Below the pieces are notes generated by a model. That model saw only the letters and a list, made by a program, of their open reading frames with translations. It had not been told where the DNA came from and made no database searches. The position numbers were made by a program, and so were the translations under genes. A stretch of DNA of 64,000 nucleotides from positions 97,769,543-97,833,542 of the forward strand of contig CM031602.1 in NCBI GenBank assembly GCA_018398815.1, in the 5' to 3' direction. This stretch comes from Conus ventricosus. Taxonomy: Eukaryota > Mollusca > Gastropoda > Neogastropoda > Conidae. Positions 54,101-64,000 of this stretch are shown one piece after another. The stretch's first letter is position 1; each line of letters opens with the position of its first letter.

Positions 54101-57100
54101 TGTATTCTGTGTGTCATGACATCGACCACAGAGGAACCACCAACTCTTTCCAGGTCAAGTCGGTAAGTGTTCGCAATGCAGTCACTGTGCACTTTGGGCA
54201 TTGGGTGTATTCTGTGTGTCATGACATCGACCACAGAGGAACCACCAACTCTTTCCAGATCAAGTCGGTAAGTGTCACTGTGCACTTTGGGCATTGGGTG
54301 TATTCTGTGTGTCATGACATCGACCACAGAGGAACCACCAACTCTTTCCAGATCAAGTCGGTAAGTGTCACTGTGCACTTTGGGCATTGGGTGTATTCTG
54401 TGTGTCATGACATCGACCACAGAGGAACCACCAACTCTTTCCAGATCAAGTCGGTAAGTGTCACTGTGCACTTTGGGCATTGGGTGTATTCTGTGTGTCA
54501 TGACATCGACCACAGAGGAACCACCAACTCTTTCCAGATCAAGTCGGTAAGTGTCACTGTGCACTTTGGGCATTGGGTGTATTCTGTGTGTCATGACATC
54601 GACCACAGAGGAACCACCAACTCTTTCCAGATCAAGTCGGTAAGTGTCACAGTGCACTTTGGGCATTGGGTGTATTCTGTGTGTCATGACATCGACCACA
54701 GAGGAACCACCAACTCTTTCCAGATCAAGTCGGTAAGTGTCACTGTGCACTTTGGGCATTGGGTGTATTCTGTGTGTCATGACATCGACCACAGAGGTAC
54801 CACCAACTCTTTCCAGGTCAAGTCGGTAAGTGTCACTGTGCACTTTGGGCATTGGGTGTATTCTGTGTGTCATGACATCGACCACAGAGGAACCACCAAC
54901 TCTTTCCAGATCAAGTCGGTAAGTGTCACTGTGCACTTTGGGCATTGGGTGTATTCTGTGTGTCATGACATCGACCACAGAGGAACCACCAACTCTTTCC
55001 AGGTCAAGTCGGTAAGTGTCACTGTGCACTTTGGGCATTGGTGTATTCTGTGTGTCATGACATCGACCACAGAGGAACCACCAACTCTTTCCAGGTCAAG
55101 TCGGTAAGTGTCACTGTGCACTTTGGGCATTGGGTGTATTCTGTGTGTCATGACATCGACCACAGAGGAACCACCAACTCTTTCCAGATCAAGTCGGTAA
55201 GTGTCACTGTGCACTTTGGGCATTGGGTCTATTCTGTGTGTCATGACATCGACCACAGAGGAACCACCAACTCTTTCCAGATCAAGTCGGTAAGTGTCAC
55301 TGTGCACTTTGGGCATTGGGTGTATTCTGTGTGTCATGACATCGACCACAGAGGAACCACCAACTCTTTCCAGGTCAAGTCGGTAAGTGTCACTGTGCAC
55401 TTTGGGCATTGGGTGTATTCTGTGTGTCATGACATCGACCACAGAGGAACCACCAACTCTTTCCAGGTCAAGTCGGTAAGTGTCACTGTGCACTTTGGGC
55501 ATTGGTGTATTCTGTGTGTCATGACATCGACCACAGAGGAACCACCAACTCTTTCCAGGTCAAGTCGGTAAGTGTCACTGTGCACTTTGGGCATTGTGTG
55601 TATTCTGTGTGTCATGACATCGACCACAGAGGAACCACCAACTCTTTCCAGGTCAAGTCGGTAAGTGTCACTGTGCACTTTGGGCATTGGGTGTATTCTG
55701 TGTGTCATGACATCGACCACAGAGGAACCACCAACTCTTTCCAGGTCAAGTCGGTAAGTGTCACTGTGCACTTTGGGCATTGGGTGTATTCTGTGTGTCA
55801 TGACATCGACCACAGAGGAACCACCAACTCTTTCCAGGTCAAGTCGGTAAGTGTCACTGTGCACTTTGGGCATTGGGTGTATTCTGTGTGTCATGACATC
55901 GACCACAGAGGAACCACCAACTCTTTCCAGGTCAAGTCGGTAAGTGTCACTGTGCACTTTGGGCATTGGGTGTATTCTGTGTGTCATGACATCGACCACA
56001 GAGGAACCACCAACTCTTTCCAGGTCAAGTCGGTAAGTGTCACTGTGCACTTTGGGCATTGGGTGTATTCTGTGTGTCATGACATCGACCACAGAGGAAC
56101 CACCAACTCTTTCCAGATCAAGTCGGTAAGTGTTGGCAATGCAGTCACTGTGCACTTTGGGCATTGGGTGTATTCTGTGTGTCATGACATCGACCACAGA
56201 GGAACCACCAACTCTTTCCAGATCAAGTCGGTAAGTGTTGGCAATGCAGTCACTGTGCACTTTGGGCATTGGGTGTATTCTGTGTGTCATGACATCGACC
56301 ACAGAGGAACCACCAACTCTTTCCAGATCAAGTCGGTAAGTGTTGGCAATGCAGTCACTGTGCACTTTGGGCATTGGGTGTATTCTGTGTGTCATGACAT
56401 CGACCACAGAGGAACCACCAACTCTTTCCAGATCAAGTCGGTAAGTGTTGGCAATGCAGTCACTGTGCACTTTGGGCATTGGGTGTATTCTGTGTGTCAT
56501 GACATCGACCACAGAGGAACCACCAACTCTTTCCAGATCAAGTCGGTAAGTGTTGGCAATGCAGTCACTGTGCACTTTGGGCATTGTGTGTATTCTGTGT
56601 GTCATGACATCGACCACAGAGGAACCACCAACTCTTTCCAGATCAAGTCGGTAAGTGTTGGCAATGCAGTCACTGTGCACTTTGGGCATTGGGTGTATTC
56701 TGTGTGTCATGACATCGACCACAGAGGAACCACCAACTCTTTCCAGATCAAGTCGGTAAGTGTTGGCAATGCAGTCACTGTGCACTTTGGGCATTGGGTG
56801 TATTCTGTGTGTCATGACATCGACCACAGAGGAACCACCAACTCTTTCCAGATCAAGTCGGTAAGTGTTGGCAATGCAGTCACTGTGCACTTTGGGCATT
56901 GGGTGTATTCTGTGTGTCATGACATCGACCACAGAGGAACCACCAACTCTTTCCAGATCAAGTCGGTAAGTGTTCGCAATGCAGTCACTGTGCACTTTGG
57001 GCATTGGGTGTATTCTGTGTGTCATGACATCGACCACAGAGGAACCACCAACTCTTTCCAGGTCAAGTCGGTAAGTGTTCGCAATGCAGTCACTGTGCAC

Positions 57101-60100
57101 TTTGGGCATTGGGTGTATTCTGTGTGTCATGACATCGACCACAGAGGAACCACCAACTCTTTCCAGGTCAAGTCGGTAAGTGTTCGCAATGCAGTCACTG
57201 TGCACTTTGGGCATTGGGTGTATTCTGTGTGTCATGACATCGACCACAGAGGAACCACCAACTCTTTCCAGATCAAGTCGGTAAGTGTCACTGTGCACTT
57301 TGGGCATTGGGTGTATTCTGTGTGTCATGACATCGACCACAGAGGAACCACCAACTCTTTCCAGGTCAAGTCGGTAAGTGTTCGCAATGCAGTCACTGTG
57401 CATTTTGGGCATTGGGTGTATTCTGTGTGTCATGACATCGACCACAGAGGAACCACCAACTCTTTCCAGATCAAGTCGGTAAGTGTCACTGTGCACTTTG
57501 GGCATTGGGTGTATTCTGTGTGTCATGACATCGACCACAGAGGAACCACCAACTCTTTCCAGATCAAGTCGGTAAGTGTCACTGTGCACTTTGGGCATTG
57601 GGTGTATTCTGTGTGTCATGACATCGACCACAGAGGAACCACCAACTCTTTCCAGATCAAGTCGGTAAGTGTCACTGTGCACTTTGGGCATTGGGTGTAT
57701 TCTGTGTGTCATGACATCGACCACAGAGGAACCACCAACTCTTTCCAGATCAAGTCGGTAAGTGTCACTGTGCACTTTGGGCATTGTGTGTATTCTGTGT
57801 GTCATGACATCGACCACAGAGGAACCACCAACTCTTTCCAGATCAAGTCGGTAAGTGTCACTGTGCACTTTGGGCATTGGGTGTATTCTGTGTGTCATGA
57901 CATCGACCACAGAGGAACCACCAACTCTTTCCAGATCAAGTCGGTAAGTGTCACTGTGCACTTTGGGCATTGGGTGTATTCTGTGTGTCATGACATCGAC
58001 CACAGAGGAACCACCAACTCTTTCCAGATCAAGTCGGTAAGTGTTAGCAATGCAGTCACTGTGCACTTTGGGCATTGGGTGTATTCTGTGTGTCATGACA
58101 TCGACCACAGAGGAACCACCAACTCTTTCCAGATCAAGTCGGTAAGTGTCACTGTGCACTTTGGGCATTGGGTGTATTCTGTGTGTCATGACATCGACCA
58201 CAGAGGAACCACCAACTCTTTCCAGATCAAGTCGGTAAGTGTCACTGTGCACTTTGGGCATTGGGTGTATTCTGTGTGTCATGACATCGACCACAGAGGA
58301 ACCACCAACTCTTTCCAGATCAAGTCGGTAAGTGTCACTGTGCACTTTGGGCATTGGGTGTATTCTGTGTGTCATGACATCGACCACAGAGGAACCACCA
58401 ACTCTTTCCAGATCAAGTCGGTAAGTGTCACTGTGCACTTTGGGCATTGGGTGTATTCTGTGTGTCATGACATCGACCACAGAGGAACCACCAACTCTTT
58501 CCAGGTCAAGTCGGTAAGTGTTCGCAATGCAGTCACTGTGCACTTTGGGCATTGGGTGTATTCTGTGTGTCATGACATCGACCACAGAGGAACCACCAAC
58601 TCTTTCCAGATCAAGTCGGTAAGTGTCACTGTGCACTTTGGGCATTGGGTGTATTCTGTGTGTCATCACATCGACCACAGAGGAACCACCAACTCTTTCC
58701 AGATCAAGTCGGTAAGTGTCACTGTGCACTTTGGGCATTGGGTGTATTCTGTGTGTCATGACATCGACCAGAGAGGAACCACCAACTCTTTCCAGATCAA
58801 GTCGGTAAGTGTCACTGTGCACTTTGGGCATTGGGTGTATTCTGTGTGTCATGACATCGACCACAGAGGAACCACCAACTCTTTCCAGATCAAGTCGGTA
58901 AGTGTTCGCAATGCAGTCACTGTGCACTTTGGGCATTGGGTGTATTCTGTGTGTCATGACATCGACCACAGAGGAACCACCAACTCTTTCCAGATCAAGT
59001 CGGTAAGTGTCACTGTGCACTTTGGGCATTGGGTGTATTCTGTGTGTCATGACATCGACCACAGAGGAACCACCAACTCTTTCCAGGTCAAGTCGGTAAG
59101 TGTCACTGTGCACTTTGGGCATTGGGTGTATTCTGTGTGTCATGACATCGACCACAGAGGAACCACCAACTCTTTCCAGGTCAAGTCGGTAAGTGTCACT
59201 GTGCACTTTGGGCATTGGGTGTATTCTGTGTGTCATGACATCGACCACAGAGGAACCACCAACTCTTTCCAGATCAAGTCGGTAAGTGTTGGCAATGCAG
59301 TCACTGTGCACTTTGGGCATTGGGTGTATTCTGTGTGTCATGACATCGACCAGAGAGGAACCACCAACTCTTTCCAGATCAAGTCGGTAAGTGTTGGCAA
59401 TGCAGTCACTGTGCACTTTGGGCATTGGGTGTATTCTGTGTGTCATGACATCGACCACAGAGGAACCACCAACTCTTTCCAGATCAAGTCGGTAAGTGTT
59501 GGCAATGCAGTCACTGTGCACTTTGGGCATTGGGTGTATTCTGTGTGTCATGACATCGACCACAGAGGAACCACCAACTCTTTCCAGATCAAGTCGGTAA
59601 GTGTTGGCAATGCAGTCACTGTGCACTTTGGGCATTGGGTGTATTCTGTGTGTCATGACATCGACCACAGAGGAACCACCAACTCTTTCCAGATCAAGTC
59701 GGTAAGTGTTGGCAATGCAGTCACTGTGCACTTTGGGCATTGGGTGTATTCTGTGTGTCATGACATCGACCACAGAGGAACCACCAACTCTTTCCAGATC
59801 AAGTCGGTAAGTGTTGGCAATGCAGTCACTGTGCACTTTGGGCATTGGGTGTATTCTGTGTGTCATGACATCGACCACAGAGGAACCACCAACTCTTTCC
59901 AGATCAAGTCGGTAAGTGTTGGCAATGCAGTCACTGTGCACTTTGGGCATTGGGTGTATTCTGTGTGTCATGACATCGACCACAGAGGAACCACCAACTC
60001 TTTCCAGATCAAGTCGGTAAGTGTTGGCAATGCAGTCACTGTGCACTTTGGGCATTGGGTGTATTCTGTGTGTCATGACATCGACCACAGAGGAACCACC

Positions 60101-63100
60101 AACTCTTTCCAGATCAAGTCGGTAAGTGTTCGCAATGCAGTCACTGTGCACTTTGGGCATTGGGTGTATTCTGTGTGTCATGACATCGACCACAGAGGAA
60201 CCACCAACTCTTTCCAGGTCAAGTCGGTAAGTGTTCGCAATGCAGTCACTGTGCACTTTGGGCATTGGGTGTATTCTGTGTGTCATGACATCGACCACAG
60301 AGGAACCACCAACTCTTTCCAGATCAAGTCGGTAAGTGTCACTGTGCACTTTGGGCATTGGGTGTATTCTGTGTGTCATGACATCGACCACAGAGGAACC
60401 ACCAACTCTTTCCAGATCAAGTCGGTAAGTGTCACTGTGCACTTTGGGCATTGGGTGTATTCTGTGTGTCATGACATCGACCACAGAGGAACCACCAACT
60501 CTTTCCAGATCAAGTCGGTAAGTGTCACTGTGCACTTTGGGCATTGGGTGTATTCTGTGTGTCATGACATCGACCACAGAGGAACCACCAACTCTTTCCA
60601 GATCAAGTCGGTAAGTGTCACTGTGCACTTTGGGCATTGGGTGTATTCTGTGTGTCATGACATCGACCACAGAGGAACCACCAACTCTTTCCAGATCAAG
60701 TCGGTAAGTGTCACTGTGCACTTTGGGCATTGGGTGTATTCTGTGTGTCATGACATCGACCACAGAGGAACCACCAACTCTTTCCAGATCAAGTCGGTAA
60801 GTGTCACTGTGCACTTTGGGCATTGGGTGTATTCTGTGTGTCATGACATCGACCACAGAGGAACCACCAACTCTTTCCAGATCAAGTCGGTAAGTGTTAG
60901 CAATGCAGTCACTGTGCACTTTGGGCATTGGGTGTATTCTGTGTGTCATGACATCGACCACAGAGGAACCACCAACTCTTTCCAGATCAAGTCGGTAAGT
61001 GTCACTGTGCACTTTGGGCATTGGGTGTATTCTGTGTGTCATGACATCGACCACAGAGGAACCACCAACTCTTTCCAGATCAAGTCGGTAAGTGTCACTG
61101 TGCACTTTGGGCATTGGGTGTATTCTGTGTGTCATGACATCGACCACAGAGGAACCACCAACTCTTTCCAGATCAAGTCGGTAAGTGTCACTGTGCACTT
61201 TGGGCATTGGGTGTATTCTGTGTGTCATGACATCGACCACAGAGGAACCACCAACTCTTTCCAGATCAAGTCGGTAAGTGTCACTGTGCACTTTGGGCAT
61301 TGGGTGTATTCTGTGTGTCATGACATCGACCACAGAGGAACCACCAACTCTTTCCAGGTCAAGTCGGTAAGTGTTCGCAATGCAGTCACTGTGCACTTTG
61401 GGCATTGGGTGTATTCTGTGTGTCATGACATCGACCACAGAGGAACCACCAACTCTTTCCAGATCAAGTCGGTAAGTGTCACTGTGCACTTTGGGCATTG
61501 GGTGTATTCTGTGTGTCATGACATCGACCACAGAGGAACCACCAACTCTTTCCAGATCAAGTCGGTAAGTGTCACTGTGCACTTTGGGCATTGGGTGTAT
61601 TCTGTGTGTCATGACATCGACCACAGAGGAACCACCAACTCTTTCCAGATCAAGTCGGTAAGTGTCACTGTGCACTTTGGGCATTGGGTGTATTCTGTGT
61701 GTCATGACATCGACCACAGAGGAACCACCAACTCTTTCCAGATCAAGTCGGTAAGTGTTCGCAATGCAGTCACTGTGCACTTTGGGCATTGGGTGTATTC
61801 TGTGTGTCATGACATCGACCACAGAGGAACCACCAACTCTTTCCAGATCAAGTCGGTAAGTGTTCGCAATGCAGTCACTGTGCACTTTGGCCATTGGGTG
61901 TATTCTGTGTGTCATGACATCGACCACAGAGGAACCACCAACTCTTTCCAGATCAAGTCGGTAAGTGTTGGCAATGCAGTCACTGTGCACTTTGGGCATT
62001 GGGTGTATTCTGTGTGTCATGACATCGACCACAGAGGAACCACCAACTCTTTCCAGATCAAGTCGGTAAGTGTTCGCAATGCAGTCACTGTGCACTTTGG
62101 GCATTGGGTGTATTCTGTGTGTCATGACATCGACCACAGAGGAACCACCAACTCTTTCCAGGTCAAGTCGGTAAGTGTTCGCAATGCAGTCACTGTGCAC
62201 TTTGGGCATTGGGTGTATTCTGTGTGTCATGACATCGACCACAGAGGAACCACCAACTCTTTCCAGATCAAGTCGGTAAGTTTTCGCAATGCAGTCACTG
62301 TGCACTTTGGGCATTGGGTGTATTCTGTGTGTCATGACATCGACCACAGAGGAACCACCAACTCTTTCCAGATCAAGTCGGTAAGTGTTGGCAATGCAGT
62401 CACTGTGCACTTTGGGCATTGGGTGTATTCTGTGTGTCATGACATCGACCACAGAGGAACCACCAACTCTTTCCAGATCAAGTCGGTAAGTGTTCGCAAT
62501 GCAGTCACTGTGCACTTTGGGCATTGGGTGTATTCTGTGTGTCATGACATCGACCACAGAGGAACCACCAACTCTTTCCAGATCAAGTCGGTAAGTGTTG
62601 GCAATGCAGTCACTGTGCACTTTGGGCATTGGGTGTATTCTGTGTGTCATGACATCGACCACAGAGGAACCACCAACTCTTTCCAGATCAAGTCGGTAAG
62701 TGTTGGCAATGCAGTCACTGTGCACTTTGGGCATTGGGTGTATTCTGTGTGTCATGACATCGACCACAGAGGAACCACCAACTCTTTCCAGATCAAGTCG
62801 GTAAGTGTTGGCAATGCAGTCACTGTGCACTTTGGGCATTGGGTGTATTCTGTGTGTCATGACATCGACCACAGAGGAACCACCAACTCTTTCCAGATCA
62901 AGTCGGTAAGTGTTCGCAATGCAGTCACTGTGCACTTTGGGCATTGGGTGTATTCTGTGTGTCATGACATCGACCACAGAGGAACCACCAACTCTTTCCA
63001 GATCAAGTCGGTAAGTGTTGCAATGCAGTCACTGTGCACTTTGGGCATTGGGTGTATTCTGTGTGTCATGACATCGACCACAGAGGAACCACCAACTCTT

Positions 63101-63280
63101 TCCAGATCAAGTCGGTAAGTGTTAGCAATGCAGTCACTGTGCACTTTGGGCATTGGGTGTATTCTGTGTGTCATGACATCGATCACAGAGGAACCACCAA
63201 CTCTTTCCAGATCAAGTCGGTAAGTGTTCGCAATGCAGTCACTGTGCACTTTGGGCATTGGGTGTATTCTGTGTGTCATG
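51049..63280 (+). repeat. Exon-derived satellite: HDIDHRG exon end plus splice donor, ~125 copies of a 93/105-bp unit
   Basis: The unit holds 51 bp of exon ([17 protein letters not shown]), the donor TCG|GTAAGT, and about 42 bp of intron start (CACTGTGCACTTTGGGCATT ...). About 50 units carry an extra 12 bp (NGCAATGCAGT), giving 105 bp. Both lengths are multiples of 3 and have no stop in the exon frame, so reading frames run for thousands of bases on both strands. They are broken only by one-base losses near 55040, 55505 and 63019. The count comes from frame lengths: 1 + 42 + 5 + 76 + 1 complete copies, plus a final partial unit. The + frame equals the genuine exon frame. Confidence 0.97.
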
Positions 63281-63670
63281 TGGATCTTAGGAATTGCTAG
63301 CTGAGGTGATATGAAGCTCACTCTGTCAGTAGGTGAAGTGAGCGCTGTGGGCTCAATGTAGCAGCTGGTTAGCAGATGCAGCATATAGTCACTGCAGACT
63401 CTGTTTGTTTGCTCCTCCATATCCTGGCATTGCTCCATCACAGCTCATTCCGGCTTCCCCATACATGGCCACACCCAAGGCGGACCTGTCACAGCCCCAG
63501 CTCTTGCAATTCACCGGGAGCAATCAGCATCAGGTCAGCATGAGGTAACCCACCAGAGGAGACACTGCACAGCTGCTAAGTCACTAAGGTGGTGGTCAGT
63601 GGTACCTTCCTGCCAACAATGATTGCTTGGTCATGGAGCCAGTGGGAGTGATTATTTCCCTTCAGAATGT
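63281..63670. other. Sequence after the satellite, no exon recognised
   Basis: The array stops abruptly at TGTGTCATG-TGGATCTTAGG. The following 390 bp hold no match to the next PDE2 segment and no clear open frame. Confidence 0.6.
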
Positions 63671-64000
63671 ACCACCCCATCAGTTCAACAACCGTCCCCA
63701 TGAACTTGCTGATACCAACAACCTTGACATGACCTCACCATGGGCATAGAGTTCAACAACCGTCCCCATGAACTTGCTGATACCAACGACCTTGACATGA
63801 CCTCGCCATGGGCATGGAGTTCAACAACAGTCCTCATGAACTTGCTGATACCAACGACCTTGACCTGAACTCACCATGGGCATGGAGTTCAACAACAGTC
63901 TTCATGAACTTGCTGATGCCAACGACCTTGACATGACCTCACCATGGGCATGGAGTTCAACAACAGTCTTCATGAACTTGCTGATGCCAACGACCTTGAC
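63671..64000. repeat. ~68-bp minisatellite, about 5 copies, running off the window
   Basis: Units contain GTTCAACAACAGTCTTCATG, AACTTGCTGATGCCAACGAC and TGACCTCACCATGGGCAT. Variants are CCGTCCCC versus AGTCTTC and ATACC versus ATGCC. Confidence 0.92.

Noticed and set aside
50896..62977. Giant antisense reading frames (1380 and 2516 residues of [20 protein letters not shown] repeats)
   Set aside because: They are the reverse complement of the exon satellite. They are open only because the unit length is a multiple of 3 and this phase lacks stops. No independent coding evidence exists.
55502..63118. A 2538-residue + strand repeat protein
   Set aside because: It is continuous only if the donors and intron starts are read as coding. 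The unit includes GTAAGT and intron sequence, so it is better explained as amplified exon-intron junctions. I keep it only as a read-through possibility.
63281..64000. Next PDE2 catalytic exon (VLAALYSSEG region)
   Set aside because: I searched the translation by eye in the + frames and found no match. It must lie beyond the window.

Overview
The window reads as intron-dominated genomic DNA from an animal, most likely a mollusc (possibly a gastropod). That placement is an inference from the long introns, the mixture of mobile elements and the very high tandem-repeat load. No bacterial-style genes are present.

The only host gene I can support is on the + strand: a cGMP-stimulated cyclic-nucleotide phosphodiesterase of the PDE2 family. 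It is cut at both window edges. Fourteen small exons (35-126 nt) lie between 1647 and 51102, and two of them (37280 and 38059) look like alternatives. Their splice phases chain without conflict. They encode the end of GAF-A, all of GAF-B, the linker helix and the first part of the catalytic domain, up to the metal-binding HDIDHRG motif. The 5' exons and the rest of the catalytic domain lie outside the window.

The introns are packed with insertions. In order: a LINE tail and a hAT-like MITE (1-900); a 56-bp LINE tail with a perfect target duplication (6566-6647); a full-length RNase H-bearing LINE with a 13-bp target duplication (9634-17103), itself interrupted by a piggyBac relic (9994-11459); a Ginger-like transposon (19416-20984); a LINE RNase H fragment expanded into a 63-bp minisatellite (about 23120-25620); a second piggyBac relic (27224-28425); an unrecognised degraded ORF (30190-31080); a palindromic MITE (35468-35720); an antisense L2/CR1-like LINE end (39225-40412); a complete but frameshifted Ty3/gypsy element (42356-47121); and an inverted-repeat, possibly Penelope-like insertion (48415-48816).

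About a third of the window is minisatellite. In three places the repeat unit has captured a splice junction of the phosphodiesterase gene. At 28590-29704 it carries the acceptor of one exon. At about 41620-42178 it carries an exon end with its donor. At 51049-63280 a unit of 93 or 105 bp carries the catalytic HDIDHRG exon end and its donor, in about 125 copies. This last array, and the two alternative linker-helix exons, are the most unusual things here.
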